A stretch of DNA of 64,000 nt from Isoetes taiwanensis (GCA_021234155.1 JAJEKV010000062.1:1904602-1968601); one strand, 5' to 3'; counted from the stretch's first letter, positions 12,612 to 25,189 are shown. Numbers and translations are program-made. The notes: generated from the sequence alone by a model not told the origin.

Positions 12612-13810
12612 TTAGTCACTATCTGTTGTGTGCGTGTCTGGAACAACATCTGTTTGTGGATGTGCACTTTCTGTTGTATGAAATGTTTTGAGGCGAAAGC
12701 CATTAACCAGTGTAGGTAATGGAGTGCCATCTAACTCAGCCAGTTGAAAAACGCTGGGTCGAACCACTTGAACAATTTGATAAGGGCCAAGCCAACGAAA
12801 CTTAAGTTTACCCGAAAAAGTTTTGTACCGAGAATCATAAAGAAGAACCAAATCTCCTTCGTTGAATGTTTTTGTCTTCAGCCGTTTGTCATGTAAGGAT
12901 TTTTGCAACTGTTGTCCATGAAGAACACGAATATAAGCATCTCTTCTAAGTTCATCCAACTGTTCCAATTGATAAACCCTTTCTTTGAGTGCAGCAGGCG
13001 GATTATGGGCAGTAGCCAGTTGAAAACGGAGTGTTGGAAGTATGTATTCAAACGGCATGAGAGCTTCTTGACCATAAACCAATTTGAAAGGGTGTGACTC
13101 AGTAGCTATTTTGAAACAAGTATTGTAAGCCCAAAGAACAAGAGGGAAGTTTGTTTTGCCAATCGTCGCGAGAAGCATCACAAATTTTCTTGAGAATTGT
13201 GACCGTGAGTTTTGTTTGTGCTTTCGCCAAACCATTCCCTTGAGGATAGTAAGGTGTGCTCTTGTGATGATGTATCGAGGAGATAATCCGCCAGCTCCTT
13301 GATGGTATGATTGATAAAATGGACACCACGATCATTGACCAGCTCCGTGGGGCAAATTAATCGCGTGATGATTTGTTGATAGAGGACCTTGGCCGTCCGG
13401 GCCGTTGTTATCCGGAAGCGCAAGCTTCCGCCCATTTGGTAGCGAGTCGGTGAGAAAGAATGTAGCGGGCACGGGTGTGCCACGCAGAGGATCGATGGGT
13501 CCCACAAAATCCATTCCCCATTTGGCCGGGAGGGAAGTGGGCGTGGCGACCGGCGCCAAGGGAAGAGCGCCACGGGCCGTGGGCGCCCCACGCCGGCAAG
13601 CATCACACGCAAGCGGCGCATGGCGTCTTTGAAGAGCGTGGGCCAAAAATAACCAGCAAGAAGGATTTTGCGTGCCGTAGTGTCACCATGAAAATGACCA
13701 CCACCGAGCCCTTCATGGGCTTCTCGGACAATATCTGGGACCTCATGAGGGAGAACACAGCGTCGAAGAATGGTATCCTTACCCTTTTTGTAAAGATGGC
13801 CTGCAACCAT
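12612..13810 (-). pseudogene. Element 1 integrase (fossil)
   Basis: Integrase part of pol, recognised by the zinc-binding HEAHEGLGGGHFHGDTT/CDACRR motif, the catalytic-core start MGMDFVGPI-like (GMDFVGPIDP) and the C-terminal strand LVLLYDSRYKTFSGKLKFRW. No chromodomain follows. It integrates the cDNA in live relatives. This copy is broken. Confidence 0.88.
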
Positions 13811-13979
13811 GGTGTAGTCACGGACCTCGCGGAGAAATTGATGTCGACGGGATTGTCGCCATTTGGAGAGGCGTGGCGTCCTCGGTGGAAGAGCGCTGTG
13901 AGGAGATCTTCACGAAAGTCATGGAACCAATGTGGTGTTGCCGTGACCGAAAAGAGTTGAGCATCGGGAAAGGCGCCCC

Positions 13980-15180
13980 GAGACTCCAAAGAGAGGGATC
14001 ATCTGTGTGGATGCGTGAAAGATAATCCGGGACAACATGAGATTTGCCGGCCTTGTGAACAATTTCAAAAGGTGCAAATTCTTGCAGAAGTAGGACCCAA
14101 CGTGCAATGCGGCCCGTGGGCGTGGATTTGTTGATCAAGTAAAGAAGTGCCTGGTGGTCAACAAAGAATTTGATTTGACTGCCCAAAAGATAGTGACGTG
14201 AGCGTTGGACGCATGAAAAATTAAACCCAAGGCTTCTCGCCTCGTGGCGAGTAGTAGTTGCGTTCAATTAATTGAGTTTTTAATTTGGCGTAAGCGGTTT
14301 GGTTTGTCGGTTGTGCGATCATATTCTTGAGAAAGAACAGCTCAATAGCAAAGGCCGAGACATCGACATGGACATGAAAGGGCTTGTCCCATTGAGGAGG
14401 AACAAGAAAGGGGCTCGAGTAAGCAAGAGCTTCAACCTGTTGAAAGACAAAGATCCGCTGGGAATTCCAAGCCTGTGTGGATTCATCACCCGTGAGTTTA
14501 TGAATGGGATCCGCAATGGCTGCGAAGTTCAGGGAATGAAGGTGGAGTAATAATTGACCTTACCCAAGAAAGAGCGTGTTTCCTTTATATTGGCTGGTGC
14601 TTGAGCCTTGAGCACACAGCTGATTTTGGCAGGATCCGTGGTGATACCTGCTTTGCTGACCACATGTCCCAACAGAACACCTGAAGTGACACAAAAGGTG
14701 CATTTCTCGGGATTGAGACTAATGCCGGACTCATCACATTTCTGAAAGACAAGTTCCAATTTATCCAAATGGTCAGCCATGGAACTGTAGGCAGAGAAGT
14801 CATCTTGAAAAATTTGCAAGAAGGGATTTTCCTTCATAAAATCCTGAAAAACGGAGAGCATGATACGTTGAAACGTGGATGGAGAGTTTGATAATCCAAA
14901 AGGAACCACCTTGTAGGCAAAAGTGCCCTACGGGGTGGTGAAGGTAGTCTTGAGTTGATCAGATTCTTTGATTGAGATCTGATTGTAGCCAGAAAAACCA
15001 TCCATGAAGGAGTACATCTCATGTCCAGCAACCTCTTCCAGAACCTGGTCTGTGAAGGGAAGGGGAAAATGATCACGCTCCGTGGCCTGATTGAGTTTTC
15101 GGTAGTCCACACAAACGCGGATCTTACCATTGTGTTTGAGTGCAATGACGATGGGGCTCACCCCACTCAGCATTGTTTGA
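13980..15180 (-). pseudogene. Element 1 reverse transcriptase and RNase H (fossil)
   Basis: Reverse transcriptase blocks include VCVDYRKLNQATERDHFPLP, FMDGFSGYNQI and VVPFGLSNSPSTFQRIM-like sequence (MVPFGLSNSPSTFQR), followed by the LNPEKCTFC/GHVVSKAGI region. The RNase H part follows with IKFFVDHQALLYLINK. Family: Ty3/gypsy. This copy is broken. Confidence 0.92.
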
Positions 15181-15728
15181 CCTCATAGATCAAAACTGCA
15201 GAAAGGAGTTTGTCAATTTTCGCCTTTGACGCGATCACGGTAATTGGGGTTGAGCAGATCGTCGTTGCTAGATCCGGGCGTGCATCAGACTTGGTAGGAA
15301 TGGTGAGTTCCCCCAAGGTTTTGTTGATCCCCCGAAGATCTCTGTAGCTCCAGGCGAAAATGTGTTTGAACTTTTGAAAAGCGCGGACGGCCCTATTACG
15401 ATAGGGTGTGGGAAGATTGGCGCAATCGGACAGCCGATTGTTGCCCACGCCCACAATCTTACGCCGTGGAGTCCGAATATGGGGATAACTTCCATGTCCC
15501 GGACAATATGAGTGAGGAGGTTGAAGCATAACAGGGATGCGTGGCGCTCTGCGTGGTGAAAAAGAGAGGTTCGAAGTTTCCTCAAGCTGCAGGTTGCTTC
15601 ATGACAAGTGGTACTTCCACGTGAGTCGCGGGGAGGTTCGGGCCCAAAAGTGATCAACACGTTGGATTCCATTGCAAGGAGCCGTAAGGGTCAAGCAAAG
15701 CAGCCCACAGTACGGTCCCGATCAAGAG

Positions 15729-16772
15729 TCATTTCTCCCCAAGGATCGATAGGAATTTGGGGATGACAGAGGCGCACGCAGGTGGAGCCTGAACTTGATA
15801 AATATTCTGGGCGTCCTCAGAGTCGGTGTCGGAGAGAGAGGGTTCAGCATTGTCGACGGAAATGATTTTGCCGGTTTCCAAGTCCATGGTGGCATTGAGG
15901 TGACCATCAGTGATGACTAACTGATCCGTGGCCCAGTAATGAATGCTCTTGGCCTGGCGGAGAAAAGGTCTGCCGACCAACATTTCATAATCACCTGGAT
16001 CTTCTCCAGCCTTCCAAACACCAAATTCCAAGGGGAATCTGAGATCACCTATGTTGATGTGAAGAAGAGGCGTGACGCCTTGAGGTCTCGTGATATGGCC
16101 ATTGGCCAATTTGATGTCATATGGGGCACGATAGAGTTGTTTGATGCCCATTTGTTTGCGGAGTTTATCCGTGATGAGATTGACCGCGCTACCTCCGTCA
16201 ATTTGAACATGATTGACTTGTTGATTGCCCACCGTGGCATGGACCGTGGGAGTAGAGATAGCAACAGCCCCAACCAAAACAGTCGGGAGTGGTAACTGGT
16301 CCTTGAGAGCAGGACAGAGTTTCAAAATTGTAGCCAAGCTTAAAGGAATTTTGATTTTGGCTAGCTCCTCTTGGAGTTCCAGAGGCACATGAGAAAAAGG
16401 ATCGGCTGGATCCACAGGTGCAGGAGTGCATGGTAAGGAAGCAGCAACTTCTTTGAGTAGGTCAACCTCCGCAGCGATATTGGGATATATCTGAGAGCGT
16501 GGAGGTTGAGACGTGGAAGGTGCGTCTTGTCGTTGGTGAGCTCTCGTGGTGGCATGGACATTAGCCAACGTGCGGCCTTCAGCAGCTTGCATGAGGTTCA
16601 AAATGCTTTGGCGAACTTTAGGCATGACATTCGGCATGAGTTTCTCCAAGTCCGGTGCAAAATGGACCTTTTTGTCTTCTGCATGAGGAATGGCGTCGAC
16701 TGCAAAGGCAGGTTGCGTGCCATTAGGAATAATGGTTAAGGGACGTGACGCCCTGGTCTGGCGTGAAACCAA
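15729..16772 (-). pseudogene. Element 1 protease-containing polyprotein segment (fossil)
   Basis: A long stretch downstream of gag with an aspartic-protease-like core, VQIDGGSAVNLIT, and flanking strands such as HVQ and FPLEFGVW. In Ty3/gypsy elements this retropepsin cuts the Gag-Pol polyprotein; here the Gly-rich 'DGGS' variant of the active site is seen, as in some Tat-like plant elements. The element as a whole is dead. Confidence 0.75.
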
Positions 16773-18350
16773 ACCAACCCAATTTGATGGTCGGTTGGAG
16801 GATTAAGAGCCTGAAAAATTTCTTCCTGTGCTTGTTGATCCATTTGAGGTTGATTGGCAGGAGCAGGTTGATAGCGTGATTGCTGAGGCGCGCGAGGTGG
16901 CTTCCGAAGAACTGGACGCGGGCCTTGTTTGCCATTAGCAATCCAGAGTTGGTAAGCCGTGAGGCGGACTGATGTGGTCTGATTAGTGCCAGGAAGCTGC
17001 ACCTGAACTTGGGGAAGTTGAGGACACGCGATGGTGGTATGACCCCATTCTTGACAGTGATAACACTGAGCTTTCGAAGGATCAAAAGGAGAACGTGTGT
17101 TGGGTCCCCGTTGTTGCTCCTGTTGCTGATAGAGTTGATTGGGTTGCGTCTGTAGTGGTGGCTGCTGATATGGCGATTGGTGCTTTGAGGTGTTGTTTGC
17201 ACTTGATAAACCATCTTGTTGCGAAAGGTGTAGGATGAGTGCGAGTGCATTCTTAGTGGCATGATTGCACATGTTGCGGCGTTTACAATGAGGCGGGCCA
17301 TTGGTGGAGTTGCACTCATTCGCCAAGTGGCCTTGATATTTGCAAGATATGGCACCGGATCGATCAAGGCCGTGGATTGGCGTGTTGAGGTTGAACAGCC
17401 CTGGGGAACCATGACGGGTGGAATGAAAGGGAGCTCCTGAAGAGCCACGCCATGCGGGGAAACATTGGAAAGTGATTGACAAGATCGATAGGCCTGCTCC
17501 AAAGTCTTGGTAGCGCAGTATTCGAGTCATGAGTCCGATAGCCGGAGGAAGTCCTTGGAGAAACCAGACCAAGATCCGGCTCTCATGGGGTACTCCTTGA
17601 GTTTGCCGGCGAGAATGTGAAGACGGTCGCAAAATCCCCGCAGACTGTGGGCTCTTGTTGAAGGTCATTGAGTTGCTTGAGATGAAGTTGATCATCATCC
17701 GTGGTCCCATAGTGAGAAAAAAAAGCGGTTTTCATTTCGGACCAATCTTGTTTCAGTGGCTTTTGTTGGACATGAGCCATTGATGAGGGAGCCACGCAAT
17801 GTGGTGGAAAAGTTGTGGAATTTCAGTTGAGGTTGCGCATGACCATTCGGGACAGCCCGAGCCTCAAATTCTTCCATGTGGGCCCGAGCACTTTGGTCTA
17901 AAGGTTTGCCTTCGTGTTGCCAAAGGTGGGATAAGTCACTTAAGGGTCCGAAGGTAGAGGTAAAAGTGCCGGGCTGGACGGAACATGATAGTGAGGATAT
18001 TGAGGTGGAGTTGGAGGGGTATGGTACGAAAAAGACCACTGGAAAGGGGTGGCTGAGGTGGGGGTACTTTGGAGGTGCCTGATCATTGGGTTTGAGGTCC
18101 GTAAGATTGTAAGCAGGGAAGAGCGGTGGGAAAGGTAGGGAAGGGAAAATCCTCCGGGAGGAGCAAAAGAGACATGTGGATATCCCCTGTCTACCCGTGG
18201 GAGATGATGGTTGTGAAGTGAGGCGAGGCGTGGGGCGTAAGAGTGATGGATGAAGGCATGTTCTGGGGTAAGGTTGAGTGTGGAGCCGGATAGGGCTCCC
18301 TGCTAGTGATGAGGAGATCGAGGTCCGGAGCAATGTTTGCACGCTTGAGG
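16740..18350 (-). pseudogene. Element 1 gag (fossil)
   Basis: Gag region upstream of the protease. It carries CCHC zinc knuckles, the clearest being CYHCQEWGHTTIACP, with a second CKYQGHLANEC type, in a Gln- and Pro-rich setting typical of nucleocapsid. Broken. Confidence 0.8.
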
Positions 18351-18582
18351 TGGAGAATTTGGACGAGACATGACACGAGGGGTGGGTGGCACCGACCGAG
18401 CCCTAGACCGAATGTGGCCTCCCTCAATGTCATAAGCGATCCATACATGTCGCAACAGCTTCAGATTGATGATGGCGCCCAATCGAGACGCCCGTCTGGG
18501 AAAGAAGTTCTTCGGGCGTGAAGTTTTTACGTGACATGGCGATGTAAGAAGGGAAAAACGAATCAGAACCCGTGGCGGGCGG

Positions 18583-19119
18583 TGTTTGGGGGTCCGTCGT
18601 GAGGACCCTTGGATCTAACAGAGAATCCGGGGACTATGTCACGGGATTTGCAAGAAAAGAACAAGAAGAAGAAACGGAACAGAAAAAAGAACAATGAGAG
18701 GAAAATGATATGCTTCTTTGATATCAATGATGAACATACATGAGCTCTCGCTAATCGAGAGAAGACCGAAGAGAGACAAGACTCAAAACTCATCTAGCCC
18801 CTCATATGCTAGCTCTACTCATATATATAGTACAATGGCCTTTTGGCCCAATATAGACACTCGACTGATCACCGAGTTGCGACTCACGGAAGGAGGCCTG
18901 ATTTGCGGAATGTTGGCGGTGTCTCTTGAAGTGCCTAGAATCACCTGAGGCCGACGGGCGGTGGACGGCCCCTCACTTGTGCGGCGCCTCTTGATAGGCT
19001 TCTTTGCTTGGTCTTCAGGGGCCTTGGATGGCTGACCCGTGGTTGACTGCGGATCCTTGAGCTTGACCTGGTCCGTCGTATGCATGAATAGTCCTGTACC
19101 AGGAGGCACAGGACTAACA
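18583..19119 (-). repeat. 5' LTR of element 1
   Basis: About 537 bp, the partner of 8,134-8,701. The sequence just inside it (18,560-18,582) is the primer-binding position. Followed by target duplication AAAGC at 19,120-19,124. Confidence 0.92.
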
Positions 19120-19171
19120 AAAGCATCACTTGAAACGGCTTCGTAAGAAGGGCAGCATCGCAAGAACGGGG

Positions 19172-19433
19172 CGCAAGGGCAAAGGTATGCTGGTGGGGTA
19201 CGAAAAAACGCCACCCCAGCACTTAGATCAGCACCATGCACCTACTATTCTAACATAGTATTCCACTTGTCATTCATTGGAGCTGTTATATGTTTCTACT
19301 GATTACCTAATTACCATGTGCTAGTACCAGTAACACCCTAAACAAGCTGCCATACAGGGTGCTATATAAGTGCGGTTAGCATGTGTCCAGATGCCTGCTT
19401 TTGTACCCCACCAGCATACTTTTGCCCGCAAGC
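19172..19433. repeat. Small inverted-repeat (MITE-like) element
   Basis: The arms 19,172-19,207 and 19,399-19,433 are near-perfect inverted repeats; the core is GGTATGCTGGTGGGGTAC on the left and GTACCCCACCAGCATAC on the right. The interior of about 190 bp is AT-rich and non-coding. The arrangement fits a short non-autonomous DNA transposon or a foldback, lying between LTR element 1 and element A. Confidence 0.6.
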
Positions 19434-19446
19434 CAAATCCATTTTT

Positions 19447-19468
19447 GGGTAAAAGCATGAAAGGGTGT
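19447..19468 (+). repeat. Element A terminal inverted repeat, left
   Basis: GGGTAAAAGCATGAAAGGG and the following TGT, matched exactly in inverted orientation at 39,751-39,772. Confidence 0.65.
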
Positions 19469-19701
19469 CTATAAATGTAGCCCTTTTTGTACATATACAT
19501 ATGTACCGAATGCACATTTTTGGAATAACTGTCATCATGACCAGCTAGTAACTGCCATGATTAATGGCTATCCACTACTCTGAACCCGCAATTATCGGAT
19601 TTTGAAATTCTTTCCCAAATTCTTTCTTGGTTTGCCTCTCGTTCACTATCCCGCCCATGCCTTCTCTGCTTGAATTCCGATCACGAATTCTTCATCTAGC
19701 T

Positions 19702-20850
19702 ATGGCCCCAAAACGCCCCCAGATGAGTGCTTGCTCATCACCACGGTAAAAGCAAGATGCAGTGCTTCCGGAGTGGAATTTTACCTCCAAGGAGTTTACG
19801 TTTGGGTTCGAGGTGATCAAGCCAAAGACCTCCGTGATAAACATGCAGAGGCCCACATACCCAACCTAGAGATGGTTATGAACGAGGTATGGGGTGAAGC
19901 TCCAAAAAGCAGACGAGGATTCAAGGAAGGGAGAATCGAAGCGCATGGAAAGATGATTTTTTAAATATTATGAATTGGTTTATGGCAAGAAACAAAAGTT
20001 ACAAACCATTATATTTCAACCTATTTTGCCAGAGCATTTGCTCTTCACTTGAAGGGACGGCTTGTTGATTGGATGGACGTGGCTAGGACCGCCAAAGATC
20101 TTGCCAAAACCCTCATTTCAGACGTTACAGGGGACCCTACAACAGGTAAATCCTCAACTATCAAACAGGACATCGTATTCTTGTGAGAATATTAGAGCCC
20201 TGGGTTATTCTAGATCGGATGTTGACACAATAAAGCGATTACTTAAGCATGGATTGGAGGAGAAAAACTAACCTATTGAATGAAGTAGAAACACTTTGGA
20301 AGAAAAAGGAGGGATGCATTGAAGGTCATCACCGGATTGAGGGTAGAAAAGGATATGCTATCCGAAGATCTGCAGCAGATCTGCCAGAAAATAGATGAGA
20401 CAAAACAGGAAGTTGACAAATTGTCCCAGGATCCTGCTGGAAATCAAGTTATGTTCGGAGTGTTGAAGTACAAGTTGGAAGACTTGGTTATGAGTAGACA
20501 TGATAAAAACAAAGACTCTTCTAAGCTAGAAATTGTTTTAGTGAAGCAACTAAAGACATTGAAAGGCATGAAATCTCAATTGAACAAGCAAAGGAAAAAA
20601 CTTAATTGCATTGAATTGGTTCAGCAAAGGCATTCCGATTTTGGATTTCATGGGGGAAGCGGGACCTATTGTTACGCACGGGAGGCCCTACCCAGTAGGA
20701 GCTACTTCTATAGAGCAGTTCATCACATTAGGTTCATGTACTGTTGTGGCCAAGGCTTTGGCAAAACTGGTTTGTTGTTGCTAGCTCCATGCGGAGATGC
20801 TTATTGCCTCTTACGCTTGTGTTATCCGGTCCATGAAAGATGAATTGCAT
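19702..20850 (+). pseudogene. Element A rightward gene, 5' part with coiled coil
   Basis: A start MAPKRPQMSACSSPR opens at 19,702 and soon meets a stop; fragments such as LPEWNFTSKEFTFGFEVIKP follow in neighbouring frames. From about 20,319 to 20,640 a long charged heptad-like region (MKVITGLRVEKDMLSEDL, then KIDETKQEVDKLSQD) predicts a coiled coil. I do not recognise the protein family. The position, ahead of a Ulp1-like segment in the same orientation inside a transposon, suggests the N-terminal part of a transposon-borne Ulp1-like protein. Frame changes and stops make it a relic. Confidence 0.4.
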
Positions 20851-21009
20851 AAAAGGTTGCATCCGGGATGAGGGCATTCGAATTCACTTGGTTTCCCTAT
20901 TTGTGAAGGTATGCATTGCTCTCAACTAATTTAAACTTATATTTCTCTTCATTCATATTTGTTATTGTAATCTGCATAGTTCTACATGTATGGCTTTCAG
21001 TGCATTGCT

Positions 21010-21420
21010 ATTCCTTGTACATGTATAACTTTTAGTGTACGTCTGTAAGCAGAGGTACATAGGCATATATTTGCTTGTTTATTGATGCTTTTATTTTTGA
21101 GCTTGGACTGCAGTTGTATCAGTTGTACATGTCTCTAATAGAGTCTACATCTGCAAATAGATGTACATGCATTTATCTTTAGAGTGCATATGTAGATGGA
21201 TTCATAAGTATGTGCATTTTTTACATATATGTGCTTTTTTTTGGGCATAGATCTACATTCCCTAACTGGATACCTGGGTACATCTGGGTACATCTGGGTA
21301 TATTGAGGTACCTCTATGTACATTGAGGAACATGTACATGTACATTTGGCTATAGTTAAATGTAATTCACGTACATTTGGTACATTTTATGTACATGAAA
21401 TGTACATGCTTGTGAGAATG
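21010..21420. repeat. TGTACAT-rich repeat cluster, left
   Basis: Many copies of the self-complementary core TGTACA and of near forms such as GGTACAT lie here, including direct repeats of 'ctgggtacat'. A matching cluster lies at 27,230-27,570. Such subterminal repeat clusters are typical transposase-binding regions in DNA transposons, which is inference here. Confidence 0.55.
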
Positions 21421-21636
21421 TACGAGATATTTCTCATTAGTTACATTTTTCATGTTCTTTTTATGTCTATTGAAATTTAGATCATTTGTTTGTTTGCGAG
21501 ATGAGGTATTTCCTATCCGAAGCGGCTTTGATGGTGATGTTCTTGAGCCATGCATCGACTCTCTTTACGATTTTCTTGAGCATAATAACAAGGGCCGAAT
21601 CATGTAGACCCTCAACCTTCCAGCTCCGGATCACCA

Positions 21637-22320
21637 ATGACATTTTCAACGGTGCCCATTAGAACCATCACGAACAAAGTGCCTCCTCGAACATGGCAAA
21701 GTGAAGTTGAGGAAATTGAGAGGATGGCACTTGAGAAAGCTAAAAGCGATTCGCGGTGCAGAGCCTTCAATGATGGCACCAATGAAACTCTTTCATCACC
21801 AAGTGCTAAATTAGTAATTGAGAAGCTAAGAAAGATTCACTCTGCCTCGGCATCATCTGCGGTCCCCGCCTGGACACGCATGGAAAAAGCTACAAAGGAC
21901 CACAGATCAGATTTTAACCGGGGAGATACGGGGAAGAGGAAGCCGGAGTTGGTAGTTGAGTCCACTCCAAAGAGGAGGCAAAAGAATCTTTGGTGATGGC
22001 ACTCAAAAAAGAAAAAAAAAATAGGCAAAATCTCCAGCAACAAAAAATGTCCTCAGAAAGAAAATCTTCGGGCAAAAAAGTGCCACCACCACCTAGAAAG
22101 AGGTATGTCCAAGATGAACTAATTTTGTTAAACATCTCAGATTTATGGTAATTAACCACATTTTTTTTGTACATAGGACACGATCCGCGGCCGTGAAGGA
22201 AGCCGATCCCGATCCTTACGAAGTCGGAACGGAAGAGGAAGAGGATCTACAAGCAAATATTGATGTGATAACAAATAAGGTGGCTAGGTCCTAAGAAGAT
22301 CTTTGAAGCGGTGATGAATT
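21637..22320 (+). pseudogene. Element A rightward gene, basic/acidic linker exons
   Basis: A 119-codon frame (MTFSTVPIRTITNKVPPRTW at its start, KRKPELVVESTPKRRQK near the end) contains a nuclear-localisation-like basic stretch. It is followed after a likely intron (about 22,100-22,174, acceptor at the ACATAG before 22,178) by an acidic segment with DPDPYEVGTEEEEDLQ. Such linkers precede the protease domain in many transposon Ulp1 proteins. No enzymatic motif is visible in this part. Confidence 0.4.
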
Positions 22321-22699
22321 TACAAGGTGAGTAATATACAATTGATTACAATAGATATATTCTTTTGCTAATCTTTGTTGTTTCCTTGTACGGTTTAGTG
22401 AACCGACTGAAAAGGTTGGTTCCATTCACTCCTTATAGGGATTTGTCCTCCTAAGCTGCACCCTCTATCTTTCAAAGTGATGTTTGACGAAGTTCTCACT
22501 GGAAGGCGGACTTGACCTCTAAGATGGTAGATGTCTATATGGGAGGTAGGCTAGCATTTCAACATATTTATGTTATTTCATTCCCTAAGTCACTCATCTT
22601 ATGTATTAATATGTATCTGGATTTGTGTGCGGTACCTTTGTAGCGATCTTCCATCGATTGGAAACACAAGTTTTTACGGGTTCGTAGGACACCTTCGAA

Positions 22700-22895
22700 T
22701 TTTGTGAATTCCCTCAAGAGCGGGCGGATGCACGAGAACACAAACATAAAGGAAGGGCTGGATGGCATTTTGATTGCAAGATGCCAATACATATTTGTTC
22801 CAATTACGCAAGGCCCAAATGTGGCATTGGCAATACTTGTGTTTGCTGGTCCTTTGAAAAGCTCTTTTCCATCTATAGCTAGCCCAAGTATCTGA
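22700..22895 (+). pseudogene. Ulp1 (C48)-like protease segment
   Basis: The frame reads ILIARCQYIFVPITQGPNVALAILVFAGPL. C48 cysteine proteases of the Ulp1/SENP family have the pattern '..IFVPIN...HWSLAI..FPG', where HW carries the catalytic histidine. Here the HW position reads NV, so the catalytic histidine is lost or shifted. Further segments toward 24,386 (for example MTNAARWHIERVEQILAANY) may be the domain's remainder, but the Asp/Cys motifs were not found. Ulp1-like domains are common passengers in plant MULE and CACTA elements. Family call moderate; activity excluded. Confidence 0.5.
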
Positions 22896-24194
22896 ATCCT
22901 CTCTCTGTCAAAGGCTATGTACCCGATGCTAAAGTGGTCCAGAAGTAAGTATGAGTTTTCTGTTTTGTTTTATGATTTGATTATTCTCATATTGCAATTT
23001 CTTATGCTTGATTTATTCTCACATTGCAATTTTGCCGGGGTTTCATAAGCTTGTGATCAATAACATGATGCTTTCGGATCAACGGCTTAAACCATGGTAG
23101 GAAGAACTTTGATGCTCTCGTGTTCTGTCCTAAAATGCGAGAAACTAGTACCAGCAACCCTTGCATGTACATTGTGGCTTACATGCACAAATTCATAGAT
23201 CTTAGTGGTTGATGCACCAAGCTCCATTTTTGTAAGTAGAACATGTTATTTTCCTATTAGTTATTTGTTGGTATAGTCCTCTAATACTTGTGCACCATGC
23301 AAATGACACCGGTTGGTTCAGCGATGCCTATGCCAAGTCACGGAGGGATCATCTAATGGACAAGGCATTAATTGTAGAAGGCGAGATGAATATACAAGCA
23401 GTTGTTCCTACAGGGGGTAGATAGTCCCTTTGACTTGTTTGTAAATTACAGTTTTGTATGAGCCATGCTCAGAGCTTCTTTGTACTCAATAAGTAATGAA
23501 AAAATTAATTTATTTGTCTCACTTTTTGTGCAAATAACAATCGTGTAATTATCAATGTGTTTTCTCAATTGTGTGTCCTAAATGTAATTATAAATTGTGA
23601 ATCTCAAGTGTTTTCTTGCTGACAGTGAATCATCTAATTAGGAGAAAGCTCATTATCTTTGACTTAAATTACGTGTTGGGCAAGAGTGTGCACAAGAATG
23701 AAAATATTAACTCAAGATACCAGCAGATCCGGAAAGATGAGCTTCAATTTAATATAGGAAGCGTGTTTTTTCTCTGCGGGCCGAGGTTAGCATCCTTTGT
23801 TAGCATTTGTAAGAGAAGGGTTTGATGTTGCCATCCGGTCTTCACTCACTTCTAAAATCTTCAACCAATTGTGGAACATATTTGTGATGCTTTTTCCATA
23901 AAGCTGAAGTTTGTTTCGGCCGGGGAGCGGTGTTGGACTCTGCCACACAAACACCCTCTTGAACCTCAAAAGGGGTTGTTTGTGAAACCATTAGGCGTGG
24001 TATGGAAAGAGTACCCAGTACTATGGACATACTGATTACGATCGACGACGAAAGATACAAATCCACTTTGATCACGTGAGGAAGCTACATATGTCCTTTC
24101 TCTTGACACCGATATTAGTTGCGGTGACATTGCTTGTCATGGAGCTCATTCCATGGCTTAATGGATTCAAAATGGCGAAGATGGTATAGTTTAT

Positions 24195-24386
24195 GTGAAA
24201 GAGCATCCAATGACTAATGCGGCGAGATGGCATATCGAGCGGGTGGAACAGATTTTGGCGGCAAACTATGGCAGCAACTTGGGTGCTCTGCTGCCTAAAT
24301 TTAGTCAATATACTGAACAAGGAATGGACAAAGCGCCATCATGTTATTGGCCTCTCGACCCCGCCCATTGTTGGTACAGACTTTGA
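24195..24386 (+). pseudogene. Element A rightward gene, 3' terminal frame
   Basis: An open frame, MKEHPMTNAARWHIERVEQI through to WPLDPAHCWYRL and a stop, lies in line with the preceding rightward relic and looks like a conserved C-terminus. Family unknown. A further rightward frame at 24,717-24,953 (MKGILAANHLHNPW, later ALEDMSSTSRRAGRHDAIVI) may also be a coding remnant, of unknown origin. Confidence 0.3.
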
Positions 24387-25149
24387 CTGATGTACAAATT
24401 CAAATGTTATGAATATATGTATCAAAGTTTTTGTTCATTGCACTTGAGTACTACGTTCTTCTTGTCTTTCTTATTGGTACAATTATGAGTGTGCATACAT
24501 AATTAAGTGATCTTCATTTGCTTTGTAGATGAATAATTTGAAACACAAAAGACTATTAAGAAACTAAGAGATAGAGTTCTGCTGCACCCAGAGGTAATAC
24601 AAACCAACACAAGCTGCAAGTACATAGGGTTGGGGACCGATTATCGCCTCTATACTGCTGTTCCTGAACTTTAGGAAAAGGTTGAGCAAATTGAAAATTA
24701 TGAGGAATGAGCAACCATGAAAGGTATATTGGCAGCAAATCACTTGCACAACCCTTGGGGGAAGGCACGTGTCCTGGAAGATGCAGGCCATGTAGGATGG
24801 AAAGGTTTGCCAGTGGCACGTGCTATAGAAACCACATGGACTACTGCTTTAGAGGATATGTCTTCAACCTCTCGGCGGGCTGGAAGACATGATGCAATAG
24901 TCATAAGATTTCAGGCTCCTACTGACATTTTGAAGCTTGGTCATGAATTATGAGCCATGCTCATTTTCGGGTGTGTTGTATTTATGTCCACAATATAAAT
25001 ATATCAACCATTTGTACATGAAAACCTGTCCATTTCTTATCTTTGCCATGAAACCATTTTTAATGTTTATGCAATTCAACTTTCTTGTGTTCAATTCTAA
25101 TCAACTTACACTTAACAAATTTTTATAATATTTCTGGAATGTACAACAG

Positions 25150-25189
25150 ATGTACATAAGATGTACATTGTTGTACATCTTATGTACAT
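25150..25189. terminator. Perfect 18-bp hairpin between convergent genes
   Basis: The arms ATGTACATAAGATGTACA and its exact complement are separated by TTGT. It sits between the 3' ends of the two convergent element A genes. It could be a transcription end or insulator structure, or just an expansion of the TGTACAT repeats; the perfect match of both arms in an otherwise decayed element is notable. Confidence 0.5.

Larger units (their letters stand above)
8134..19119 (-). mobile_element. Ty3/gypsy LTR retrotransposon, element 1 (fossil)
   Basis: A complete-length but broken LTR retrotransposon of about 11.0 kb on the minus strand. The two LTRs start TGTTAGTCC and end in CCAAACA on the coding strand and are flanked by the five-base duplication AAAGC. 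The order of parts is gag, protease, reverse transcriptase, RNase H, integrase, then about 3.5 kb of additional same-sense sequence before the 3' LTR. That order of RT before integrase is Ty3/gypsy; no chromodomain was seen after integrase, so a non-chromovirus lineage (Tat/Athila-like) fits best. A purine-rich tract (TTTGGTGGGGAG) precedes the 3' LTR. The coding part has on the order of ten breaks. The LTRs, by eye, agree over roughly nine in ten bases, so it is not a recent insertion. A sister copy lies at 27,718-38,747 in opposite orientation. Confidence 0.95.

Noticed and set aside
13475-13960. A plus-strand 161-codon frame
   Set aside because: It is the antisense shadow of integrase in LTR element 1.
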